A stretch of 64,000 nucleotides of DNA from an uncultured Clostridia bacterium (GTDB taxonomy: Bacteria; Bacillota; Clostridia; TANB77; CAG-508). Location of the stretch: the NCBI GenBank assembly GCA_934162255.1, contig CAKPIG010000001.1, positions 124,001 to 188,000 of the forward strand, given 5' to 3'. A model generated the notes under the pieces. The model was not told where the DNA came from. It did not search any database and saw only the letters and a list, made by a program, of their open reading frames with translations. The position numbers and the translations under genes were made by a program. Below, one piece after another: positions 52,135 through 60,736 of the stretch (its first letter is position 1; every line of letters begins with the position of its first letter).

Positions 52135-54043
52135 TGGAAAAACGACATTGTTTAATTGTTTAACAGGTATGAATGCAAAGATTGGAAATTGGCCTGGAGT
52201 AACAATAGAACAAAAAGTAGGAATGATAAAAGGTACAAATTATGAATTAGTAGATTTACCAGGAATATATTCATTAATGCCATATAGTATAGAAGAAGAA
52301 ATCTCTTCAAAATATATTTTTGAAGAAAATCCGGACCTAATAATAAACATTATAGATGCAACGAGCTTAGAAAGAAGTCTATATTTAACGACTCAATTAT
52401 TAGATGGAAATTGTAATATTATTATAGCGTTAAATATGGTAGACAAGCTTAAAAGCAAAGGAATAGTATTAAATACAAAAAATCTAGAGGATTTATTAGG
52501 CATAAGAATTTTTGAGATATCAGCATTAAAACAAGAAGGAATAGAAGAACTTATAAATTCTATAAAAACTATAAACCATCCTAAAAAGCAAAAACATATA
52601 CCTGAATATTTAAATAAAAATTATCCAATTGAAAAATATGAAAAAATAGCAAGTCAAAAATATGAATATATTGAAGGGATTACAAAAGCATGTTTATTTA
52701 AAGATAACTCGACTCAAAATATATCATCAAAATTGGATAATATATTTTTAAATAAATGGATTGCATTTCCTATATTTGCACTTATCATGTTTTTTATTTA
52801 TTATTTATCAGTTGGAGTATTAGGAGAATCATCAGTAAAAGCAATAGAAAATATAATAGAGATATTTTCAATACAAGTAGATAATATTATGAATTCAGCG
52901 GGAATATCAAAATTACTTATTGACTTGGTAGTAAATGGAATTATACAAGGAGTAGGAGCTGTTTTAAAATTTCTTCCCCAACTTGTAATACTATTCTCAT
53001 GTATTTCTATTTTAGAATCAACAGGATACATGTCAAGGATTGCTTTATTATTAGATGAAATATTCAGCAAAATAGGTTTAAGTGGAAAAAGCTTAATACC
53101 ATTTATCTTAGGAACAGGCTGCTCTGTTCCAGGAATAATGGGAACAAGAATAATAGATAATGAAGAAAAAAGGAATAAAACTATAATATTAACACCATTT
53201 ATACCTTGTAGTGCAAAACTACCCATAATAACATTGTTTTCCGAATCCTTTTTCCCCAATAGTTCAGGTCTAATTGCAGTTTCATTATATTTTTCATCAA
53301 TAATAGTGATTTTAATAACTGCATTAATACTGAAAGAAACTGTACATATAGAAAATTCTAATACATATATATCAGAACTACCCGATTATAAAATACCTAG
53401 TATAAAATATACAATAAATGATGTATTTGAAAAAATACTAGCATTTATAAAAAGAGCAGGAACAGTAATTTTAAGTTGTTCAATAATATTATGGTTTTTA
53501 TTAAACTTTTCAATAAAATTAGAATATGTAGAAAACATAAAAGATAGTATATTAGCTTTTATAGGAAGTAAAATTTCTTGGATTTTTTATCCAATGCTAG
53601 GAAAGAATAGTTGGGAAGCAACAGTCTCAATTATTCAAGGTTTAATTGCAAAAGAACAAGTAATATCTTCTATGGCAATAATAAATCATTCAAAACTAAG
53701 TGTAAGAAGAGGAGTTTTTAGTTTTTTTACTCCATCATCAGCATATGCATTTATGGTGTTTAATTTATTTTCAGCACCTTGTTTTAGTGCTATTGCTGCA
53801 ATGAAAAAAGAACTGGGGAATAATAGGACTCTTATAAAAACAGTGACATTTGAAATTAGCTTAGCATGGACACTTGCAACAATTATATATCAAATTGGAA
53901 GTAGGATTGAACAAAGAAAAATTAGTATAATTGATATTATATTTATAGGATTAATTTTAGCAATTTTATTAAAAATTTTTCAAATACCAAACAAATGCTC
54001 ACAATGTTCATATAAAAAAATATGTGATAAAAATAGCAAGTAA
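52103..54043 (+). CDS. feoB: Ferrous iron transport protein B
   Basis: 646 residues. N-terminal G domain with GNQNSGKT at 7-14, DLPGIYSL (G3) and NMVD (G4), then a helical GDI-like region and about nine membrane helices including two Gate regions (FIPCSAKLP near residue 370). Imports Fe2+. The C-terminal tail has three Cys (NKCSQCSYKKICDK), a common clostridial feature that might bind metal. RBS AGAGGTG within feoA. Confidence 0.95.
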   Translation: MKIALIGNQNSGKTTLFNCLTGMNAKIGNWPGVTIEQKVGMIKGTNYELVDLPGIYSLMPYSIEEEISSKYIFEENPDLIINIIDATSLERSLYLTTQLLDGNCNIIIALNMVDKLKSKGIVLNTKNLEDLLGIRIFEISALKQEGIEELINSIKTINHPKKQKHIPEYLNKNYPIEKYEKIASQKYEYIEGITKACLFKDNSTQNISSKLDNIFLNKWIAFPIFALIMFFIYYLSVGVLGESSVKAIENIIEIFSIQVDNIMNSAGISKLLIDLVVNGIIQGVGAVLKFLPQLVILFSCISILESTGYMSRIALLLDEIFSKIGLSGKSLIPFILGTGCSVPGIMGTRIIDNEEKRNKTIILTPFIPCSAKLPIITLFSESFFPNSSGLIAVSLYFSSIIVILITALILKETVHIENSNTYISELPDYKIPSIKYTINDVFEKILAFIKRAGTVILSCSIILWFLLNFSIKLEYVENIKDSILAFIGSKISWIFYPMLGKNSWEATVSIIQGLIAKEQVISSMAIINHSKLSVRRGVFSFFTPSSAYAFMVFNLFSAPCFSAIAAMKKELGNNRTLIKTVTFEISLAWTLATIIYQIGSRIEQRKISIIDIIFIGLILAILLKIFQIPNKCSQCSYKKICDKNSK

Positions 54044-54060
54044 AATCTTGCTATTTTTTA
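54030..54060 (+). terminator. Rho-independent terminator of feoAB
   Basis: AAAATAGCAAG/CTTGCTATTTT arms (54030-54040 with 54047-54057) and a T run; overlaps the feoB stop. Confidence 0.9.
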
Positions 54061-54098
54061 ATGAATATTATAAAATATACACATAAAAAGGAGAAAAA

Positions 54099-56333
54099 AT
54101 GATAGCAGAAATAATAATAAATAGAACAGCTAAAAGACTAAATCGAACATTTGATTACAACATTCCCAAAGAGCTTGAAGAACTTATTATGATTGGAAGT
54201 AATGTGCTTGTACCATTTGGTAAATCAGGTAGTTTAGCAGATGGATATGTAATAGGAATAAAAGAAAGTACTTCATATGAAGTAAAAGATATTGCACAAA
54301 TAAAACATAATCTATCAAAAAAGCAGATAGAACTTGCAAAGTGGATGGCAAAAAAATACTTTTGCAATATATCTGATTGTATAAAGCAAATGTTAACTCC
54401 AGGAACCAAAAGTAAAGATGAAAGCAAAAACATTCAAGATAAAACAATAAATACAGTATACTTAAAAAAAGATGAAGATGAAATTCAGTTTGATATAGAT
54501 ATTAATAAAATAAAATCAGAAAAACAAAAAAAGATATTACAGTTCATAAAAAATAATGAAGGAGCAACAATATCAGAAATAGAAATGTTCACAGGAGGAA
54601 CTAGAGCAATAGTAAAAACTCTTGAAAAAAATGGATATCTTGAGATTGTTGAACAAAAAGTAGAAAGAAATCCTTTAGCAAGTAAGAAAATAGAAAGAAA
54701 TCAAAAATTAATATTAACAGAAGAACAGCAAAAAGCATTTGATGCAATATTAGCAAAATTAAATTCAAATGAATATAATGAATTTTTACTATATGGAGTA
54801 ACAGGTTCTGGAAAAACGGAAGTGTATTTACAATTAATAGAAGAAACTTTAAAAAAAGAAAAAACGTCAATTGTACTAGTTCCTGAAATTTCTTTAACTC
54901 CTCAAATGGTAGATAGATTTATATCAAGGTTTGGAAAAGAGACAATAGCTGTATTACACAGTAAACTATCAATAGGGGAAAGATATGATGAATGGAACAG
55001 AATAAAACAAGGAAAAGCTAAGATAATAATTGGAGCAAGGTCTGCAATATTTGCTCCAACAGATAATATCGGAATAATCATAATAGATGAAGAACATGAT
55101 AGCTCATATAAATCAGAATCAGTTCCAAAATATGATACAAAACAAATTGCTCAAAATCTCGCAAAAGAGTATAGATGTCCACTTGTTTTAGGAAGTGCAA
55201 CACCTGATATAAATACATATTATAAATCCACATGTGGTAAAATAAATTTACTAGAATTAACTAGAAGAGCAAACGATTCAGAACTTCCAAAAGTCGAAAT
55301 AGTTGATTTAAAAATGGAACTTGCAAATGGAAATAAATCAATGTTAAGTACAAAACTATATGATTCAATTAAAGAAAATTTAGCAAACAAAAAGCAAACA
55401 ATTTTATTTCTAAATAGAAGAGGCTTTTCAACATTTATAATGTGTAGAGAATGTGGTTATACTTTAAAATGTAAAAATTGTAATATAAGCTTAACATATC
55501 ACAAAACAGAAAACAAACTAAAATGCCATTATTGTGGATATGAAGAAAATCTTGCTAAAATTTGTCCTAATTGTGGAAGCACAAAAATAAGGTATTTTGG
55601 TACAGGAACTCAAAAATTAGAACAAGAAGTAAATAGATTATTTCCGAATGCTTCAACTATAAGGATGGATATTGATACTGTAACAAAGAAAAATTCACAT
55701 GAACAAATATTAAATACATTTAAAAATAATAATATAGATATACTTATAGGAACACAAATGGTTGTAAAAGGACATCATTTTCCAAACGTAACTTTAGTAG
55801 GAGTAATTGCAGCAGATAGTAGTTTAAATATTGATGACTATAGAGCAAATGAAAGAACATTTCAAATTTTAACACAAGTTGCAGGTAGAGCTGGTAGAGA
55901 AAAGGATAAAGGGAGAGTAATAATTCAAACATATACACCAGATAATTTTAGTATATTATGTGCACAAGAGCAAAATTATTTAAAATTTTATGAAACAGAA
56001 GTTGCTTTACGAAAACAGTTGAATTATCCACCATTTTGCGATATAATATTAATTGCATTTAATAGTATGTCAGAAGAAGAAATAAAATTAGTTTCAAACA
56101 AAGTATATGAATACTTAAAAATAAAACTTGATGATCAAAAATTTCAAGTACTAAAGCCAATGCCATCACCTATAGATAAAATACAAAATAAATATAGATG
56201 GAGAATAATTATAAAAGGAAATGTGACAGAAGAGGCTAATAATGTGCTAAATACTTGTTTGAAAAATTTCTATGAATTGAATTATAAAAATACTAGGATA
56301 ACAATAGATGTAAATCCTAATAATATGATTTAG
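54099..56333 (+). CDS. priA: Primosomal protein N' (replication restart helicase)
   Basis: 744 residues. N-terminal 3'-DNA-binding domain, then a superfamily 2 helicase with Walker A GVTGSGKTEV, Walker B IIDEEHDSSYK and GSATPDINT, two zinc sites made of CxxC pairs (CRECGY, CKNC, CHYCGY, CPNCGS), and helicase motif VI in QVAGRAGREKDKG. Reloads the replisome at stalled forks. Forms a unit with def, an arrangement common in Firmicutes. Confidence 0.96.
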   Translation: MIAEIIINRTAKRLNRTFDYNIPKELEELIMIGSNVLVPFGKSGSLADGYVIGIKESTSYEVKDIAQIKHNLSKKQIELAKWMAKKYFCNISDCIKQMLTPGTKSKDESKNIQDKTINTVYLKKDEDEIQFDIDINKIKSEKQKKILQFIKNNEGATISEIEMFTGGTRAIVKTLEKNGYLEIVEQKVERNPLASKKIERNQKLILTEEQQKAFDAILAKLNSNEYNEFLLYGVTGSGKTEVYLQLIEETLKKEKTSIVLVPEISLTPQMVDRFISRFGKETIAVLHSKLSIGERYDEWNRIKQGKAKIIIGARSAIFAPTDNIGIIIIDEEHDSSYKSESVPKYDTKQIAQNLAKEYRCPLVLGSATPDINTYYKSTCGKINLLELTRRANDSELPKVEIVDLKMELANGNKSMLSTKLYDSIKENLANKKQTILFLNRRGFSTFIMCRECGYTLKCKNCNISLTYHKTENKLKCHYCGYEENLAKICPNCGSTKIRYFGTGTQKLEQEVNRLFPNASTIRMDIDTVTKKNSHEQILNTFKNNNIDILIGTQMVVKGHHFPNVTLVGVIAADSSLNIDDYRANERTFQILTQVAGRAGREKDKGRVIIQTYTPDNFSILCAQEQNYLKFYETEVALRKQLNYPPFCDIILIAFNSMSEEEIKLVSNKVYEYLKIKLDDQKFQVLKPMPSPIDKIQNKYRWRIIIKGNVTEEANNVLNTCLKNFYELNYKNTRITIDVNPNNMI

Positions 56334-56347
56334 AAAGGAAGATTTTA

Positions 56348-56830
56348 ATGGCAATAAGAATAATAAGACTAGAAAAAGATGAAATATTAAAAAAGAAGTC
56401 TAGAGAAGTAGAAGAGATTGATGATAAAATTCAAACTCTAATTGATGATATGATTGATACAATGTACAAATATAATGGAGTTGGACTATCAGCTGTTCAA
56501 GTTGGAGTTTTAAAAAGAATAGTAGTTATTGATATTGATGATGGAACAGGAGTAAAAGTTTTAATAAATCCAAAAATAACTAAAACAAAAGGTGAACATG
56601 AAGTAGAAGAAGGATGTTTGAGTTTCCCAAATCAATATGCAAAATTAATTAGACCAAAAGAAGTTACAGTTGAAGCATTAGACAGAAGTGGAAAAAAGAT
56701 TACAATAAAAGCAAAAGAATTACTTGCACAAGCTATTGCACATGAAGTTGACCATTTAGATGGAATTGTCTTTATTGATAGAATGATTCCAGGCACATTA
56801 GAACATGTCGAACCAGAGAAAAAGAATTAA
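56348..56830 (+). CDS. def: Peptide deformylase
   Basis: 160 residues. The three motifs are present: GVGLSAVQ at 44-51, EEGCLS with the metal-binding Cys90, and HEVDH with His132, Glu133 and His136. Removes the formyl group from nascent proteins. The usual partner fmt (Met-tRNA formyltransferase) does not follow; a membrane-anchored protein gene takes its place. RBS AAAGGAAG. Confidence 0.96.
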   Translation: MAIRIIRLEKDEILKKKSREVEEIDDKIQTLIDDMIDTMYKYNGVGLSAVQVGVLKRIVVIDIDDGTGVKVLINPKITKTKGEHEVEEGCLSFPNQYAKLIRPKEVTVEALDRSGKKITIKAKELLAQAIAHEVDHLDGIVFIDRMIPGTLEHVEPEKKN

Positions 56831-56854
56831 TATTTATTATTGGAAGGAGCTCAA

Positions 56855-57484
56855 ATGAAGAAGAAAAAGTTAATAATTAGTATAATAATAGTTTTAGTAG
56901 TACTAGCTATAATAGTATTTGTAATATCAAAAAATAAAAATAAAACACAGGAATCAAAATTAGTACAAATTTATAATGAAATAACAGAGAACCAAAGTTA
57001 TTATTTTGAAATAGAACAAAATGATGAAAACAAAACAATAATGGCCAAAAATGGAGACAAAACAGTAATTGATAGTTACTCTGGAGGAACACGTTCAACA
57101 ACATTGATAAAAGATGGAAATACATATATAATATTTCATGATAGAGAAGAATACTATGTATTTGACACAGACAATGTAGAGCAAACAATCTTGACAGATG
57201 GAATTGAGGAATTACTAAAAAAGGATTTTAAAACAGGTCAAGAAAAAATAAAAGGTAAAAAATGTACATATGAAGAATATGAAGGAAGTACGTTTTTCAT
57301 AATGTCAAATATGCTTGATTTAGATGAAAATGATACAAAAACTAGATTATATTTTGACAAAAACAATCAATTGGTATATGTAAAAATAATAAATAGTCAA
57401 GAAGCGGAAATATTAAAGATAACACTTACTAAAGAAGCTGATAATTCATTATTTGAAATACCATCAAATTATGCAGAAAACTAA
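56855..57484 (+). CDS. Membrane-anchored extracytoplasmic protein of unknown function
   Basis: 209 residues from ATG 56855, just after GGAAGGAG; an ATG 15 bases earlier overlaps that site. One N-terminal helix (about 5-25) then a soluble domain rich in beta strands (YYFEIEQNDENKT; GDKTVIDSYSGGTRSTTLIKDGN; YYVFDTDN). The layout resembles LolA/DUF4412-like outer-surface domains, but no firm family. It follows def by 24 bases and is probably cotranscribed. No lipobox Cys in the signal region. Confidence 0.7.
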   Translation: MKKKKLIISIIIVLVVLAIIVFVISKNKNKTQESKLVQIYNEITENQSYYFEIEQNDENKTIMAKNGDKTVIDSYSGGTRSTTLIKDGNTYIIFHDREEYYVFDTDNVEQTILTDGIEELLKKDFKTGQEKIKGKKCTYEEYEGSTFFIMSNMLDLDENDTKTRLYFDKNNQLVYVKIINSQEAEILKITLTKEADNSLFEIPSNYAEN

Positions 57485-57546
57485 AGAATGATATAACAAG
57501 TTAAAAACTTTTTATATATAAAAATCAAAAGAAGGAGTGAAGAAAT

Positions 57547-58707
57547 ATGTCAACAAGATTCGTATTAAACGAAACATCATATTTTGGGAAAGGAGCAAGA
57601 GAAGAAATAGCTGGAGAAATTCAAAGAAGAAAATTTCATAAAGCATTTGTAGTAACAGATAAAGCATTAGTAGAATGTGGAACTACAGATAAAGTTACAA
57701 AAGTATTAGGAAAAGCCAATATACCTTTTGAAGTTTATTCAGAAGTAAAACCAAATCCAACAATAAAAAATGTACTAGATGGAGTAGAAGCTTGTAAAAA
57801 GTCTGAAGCTGATGTTATAGTTGCTGTTGGTGGAGGTTCTGCAATGGATACAGCAAAAGGAATATCAATAGTTATGACAAATCCTGATAGAGCAGATATT
57901 GTTTCATTAAATGGTATATCAAATACAGTAAATAAAGGAATGCCAATGATTGCATTACCTACAACATCTGGAACGGCTTCAGAAGTAACAATAAATTATG
58001 TAATAACAGATGAAGAAAGAAAAATAAAAATGGTATGTGTTGACCCAAATGATATACCAATATTAGCAATAGTTGATTCTGAATTAATGGCATCTATGCC
58101 AAAATCATTAGCTGCTGCTACAGGAATGGATGCATTAACACATGGAATTGAAGGATATATAACAAAAGCTCACAATACTATGTCAGATATGTTCCATATG
58201 AGAGCAATTGAGTTAATTTTCAAATATTTACCGGCAGCTGTTAATGAAAAAGACGAAGAAGCAATCGAAATGATGGGACTTGCTCAATATATAGCAGGAA
58301 TGGGATTCTCAAATGTAGGATTAGGAATAGTTCATTCTATGGCCCATCAATTAGGAGCAGTATATGATACTCCACATGGAATTGCAAATGCAATACTACT
58401 TCCAACTGTTATGAGATTTAATGGGGAAGATCCAGCAACAGCACAAAGATTTAGAGAAATCTTAATAAACATAGGAAGACCTGATGCTGAAAACTTAAAT
58501 GATCAAGATGTAATAAATACATTTGTATGGATGATATCTGAACTTTCAAAATCAGTTGGTATCACACAAACAGTAAAAGATGTTGGTGGAAGAGAAGAAG
58601 ATCTAGAACTATTAGCAGAAAAAGCAATGCAAGATCCATGTAAACCTGGAAATCCAAGAGAAGTTTCAAAGGAAGACTTTATAGAATTATATAGAAGAGC
58701 TATGTAA
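57547..58707 (+). CDS. fucO: Iron-containing alcohol dehydrogenase, lactaldehyde reductase type
   Basis: 386 residues, group III alcohol dehydrogenase. NAD-binding GGGSAMDTAK, substrate domain TTSGTASEVTINYVITDEE, and iron ligands in TGMDALTHGIEGY and HSMAHQLGAVYDTPHG. The close pattern match along the whole length to E. coli FucO, especially VTINYVITDEE and MGFSNVGLG, suggests reduction of lactaldehyde to 1,2-propanediol, but no fucose or rhamnose catabolic genes are adjacent, so a general fermentative role is equally possible. RBS AAGGAGTGA. Confidence 0.88.
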   Translation: MSTRFVLNETSYFGKGAREEIAGEIQRRKFHKAFVVTDKALVECGTTDKVTKVLGKANIPFEVYSEVKPNPTIKNVLDGVEACKKSEADVIVAVGGGSAMDTAKGISIVMTNPDRADIVSLNGISNTVNKGMPMIALPTTSGTASEVTINYVITDEERKIKMVCVDPNDIPILAIVDSELMASMPKSLAAATGMDALTHGIEGYITKAHNTMSDMFHMRAIELIFKYLPAAVNEKDEEAIEMMGLAQYIAGMGFSNVGLGIVHSMAHQLGAVYDTPHGIANAILLPTVMRFNGEDPATAQRFREILINIGRPDAENLNDQDVINTFVWMISELSKSVGITQTVKDVGGREEDLELLAEKAMQDPCKPGNPREVSKEDFIELYRRAM

Positions 58708-58715
58708 TAAAAAAT

Positions 58716-58756
58716 AAAAAAGAGCAATGTCATACAAGCATTTTGCTCTTTTTTTA
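58716..58756 (+). terminator. Rho-independent terminator of the alcohol dehydrogenase gene
   Basis: AAAAAAGAGCAA/TTGCTCTTTTTT arms with a 15-base loop; T run on the 3' side. Confidence 0.9.
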
Positions 58757-58827
58757 TGTGAAATTATCAAAAGAACTCTTGCTAGATAGAGTTTTTTATG
58801 TTATATTAGATAAGAAGGATAAATAAT

Positions 58828-59556
58828 ATGAAGATAGGATTAATTTCAGATATACATGGAAATAAAAAAGCATTAGACGCAGTTTTAAAACAATTAGAAG
58901 AGGAAAAAATAGATAAAATAATTTGCTTAGGAGATTTAATAGGTGGAGCTCCAATGGCAGAAGAAGTAGTACAAAAAATAATAGGGATGAGGCATAGAAT
59001 AATTGCTGTAAGAGGAAATCGTGAAAAATATATAATTGAAGAAATGCCTAAAATTGTACATGATGAAAAAATGAAATTAAGTGATGAACAATTACAAAGA
59101 AATGAACTTTTGAAAAAAGAATTAAGTGATTCATCAAAAAAATTTATAAAAAAATTACCAAGAGAACTATTAATTGAAATTGAAGAAAATAAAATTTATA
59201 TTGCCCACTATCCAATGAACAAAGATGGAAGTTTTAGAAAGCACATAAAAAAAGCTAGTGCAGAAGAAAATGAAATAATGTTTAGTGGAATAGATGCTGA
59301 TATATATTTGTATGGGCATACTCATAAAGAAACATATAACTTTAAGAATAATAAAACATACATAAACCCAGGAGCACTAGGATGTCCTGGAAAAACGAAC
59401 TTTGCATCATATGGAATATTAAATATTAATAAAAATAAAGTAGAATATAAACAATTATATGTGAAATATAATGTTCAAGAAGTAATTGATAGTATTAGAA
59501 AAACAAAATTTTCAGGATATACAAGTGTTTTAAAACTGTTTTATGGAATTGAATGA
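58828..59556 (+). CDS. Calcineurin-like metallophosphoesterase
   Basis: 242 residues. The five metal-binding motifs are visible in order: SDIHGN at 7-12, GDLIGG near 36, RGNRE near 63 (GNHE-like, with Arg for His), IAHYPM near 128 and YGHTHKE near 157. Related to YfcE/YmdB-type phosphodiesterases; substrate unknown. An extra 40-residue helical insertion after motif 3 (about 75-110) is Lys/Glu rich. Monocistronic. Preceded by a modest GAAGGA ribosome site. Confidence 0.88.
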   Translation: MKIGLISDIHGNKKALDAVLKQLEEEKIDKIICLGDLIGGAPMAEEVVQKIIGMRHRIIAVRGNREKYIIEEMPKIVHDEKMKLSDEQLQRNELLKKELSDSSKKFIKKLPRELLIEIEENKIYIAHYPMNKDGSFRKHIKKASAEENEIMFSGIDADIYLYGHTHKETYNFKNNKTYINPGALGCPGKTNFASYGILNINKNKVEYKQLYVKYNVQEVIDSIRKTKFSGYTSVLKLFYGIE

Positions 59557-59589
59557 GTAATATGTGACTAGAGAATTTTTTTGAAACAC

Positions 59590-59618
59590 TTGCAATCTAT
59601 CAAATAATATGATATTAT
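59590..59618 (+). promoter_or_regulatory. Promoter of the T-box leader
   Basis: TTGCAA and TATTAT with a 17 bp spacer; transcription would begin near 59625. Confidence 0.6.
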
Positions 59619-59624
59619 ATTAAC

Positions 59625-59880
59625 ATAAAAAATAAAAACAAGGAAAAAGAGGAGTACATTTATACTTATTTTGTAGAGAAAAGAAGTCATAGGCTGAAAA
59701 CTTCTTAAACAAAGATAAATGGAAGGTAGCTTTGGAGTTGATAATCTGACAATAAACTTAAGATTATTCGTGTGCTGCGTTAAAGCAAAATAAGATGTTA
59801 TCAAGAATAAGATAAATAATTAAGGTGGTACCGTGAGATATATCTCGCCCTTATGCAATAAGCATATAGGCGAGTTTTTT
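59625..59880 (+). ncRNA. T-box leader, predicted tRNA-Val (GUA specifier)
   Basis: The T-box sequence AAGGTGGTACCGTG lies at 59822-59835 within a longer conserved stretch starting near 59817. It is followed by a terminator, CTCGCC (59844-59849) pairing with GGCGAG (59869-59874) and six T. Stem I has the AGTA bulge (59655-59658) and a CATTTAT/ATAAATG helix; the specifier-loop strand GGAAGGTAGC (59721-59730) offers GUA at 59726-59728, a valine codon followed by a purine. Uncharged tRNA-Val should stabilise the antiterminator and allow transcription of the two genes downstream, ending with valS. Confidence 0.9.
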
Positions 59881-59902
59881 GGTACAGAAAGGAGATAATT
59901 TC

Positions 59903-60721
59903 ATGTTAAAGATAAAAACAAAAAAACAAGGTGCAGAACTAACAAGCATACAGTATAACGAAAAAGAAATACTGTTTGATGGAAAAACATTTTGGAATCG
60001 CCAGTCACCAATATTATTCCCAATAGTAGGACAAATAAGAGACTCAAAAACAGAAATAGATGGAAAAATATATGAAATGTCACAACATGGATTTGCAAGA
60101 GACATGGAATTTGAAGAAATTGCAGAAAATCATTATGTATTAATATATAATGAAGAAACAATAAAAAAATATCCATATAAATTCGAATTACATGTAATAT
60201 ATAAAATAGATGAAGACACTTTACAGATAGAATATCAAGTAAAAAACATAGATGATAAAAAAATTTATTTTGGACTAGGAGGACATCCAGCATTTAGTTG
60301 TGATTACAGTACAGAAAAATATGAAATAGTATTTGAAGAAAAAGAAGACAAAATAGAATTCTTAAAATTAAAAAATGGATTAATAGACACAAAAAAAGCA
60401 AACAATATTTTAAAAAACAACAAAATACGTCTAGCAGCAAATATATTTGATAATGATGCGATAATAATGAAAAATATAAAATCAAATAAAGTTATTTTGA
60501 AAAACAAGCAAACAAATCAAAAAATATTAGAATTTGATTTTACTGATTTCCCATATTTGGCATTATGGTCAAAAAAGGGAGCACCTTTTGTCTGTATAGA
60601 ACCATGGCAAAATACAGCAGATAGAATTGATAGTAATCAAATTTTTAAAAATAAAGAAAATATAAATCAATTAGAACCAAATGAAGTATTTTCTTGTAAA
60701 TATAAAGTAAAATTTTATTAA
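59903..60721 (+). CDS. Aldose 1-epimerase family protein (LacX-like)
   Basis: 272 residues from ATG 59903 after AAAGGAG; the frame is open 24 bases earlier without a better site. Galactose-mutarotase-like beta-sandwich: GAELTSIQYN, SPILFPIVGQIRD, the His of MSQHGFARD, LGGHPAF with the catalytic His region, and CIEPWQNTAD with a Glu. Likely interconverts sugar anomers; substrate unknown. It sits between the T-box and valS, so its expression depends on tRNA-Val charging. Confidence 0.85.
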   Translation: MLKIKTKKQGAELTSIQYNEKEILFDGKTFWNRQSPILFPIVGQIRDSKTEIDGKIYEMSQHGFARDMEFEEIAENHYVLIYNEETIKKYPYKFELHVIYKIDEDTLQIEYQVKNIDDKKIYFGLGGHPAFSCDYSTEKYEIVFEEKEDKIEFLKLKNGLIDTKKANNILKNNKIRLAANIFDNDAIIMKNIKSNKVILKNKQTNQKILEFDFTDFPYLALWSKKGAPFVCIEPWQNTADRIDSNQIFKNKENINQLEPNEVFSCKYKVKFY

Positions 60722-60736
60722 AAGGAGACTGTAAAA

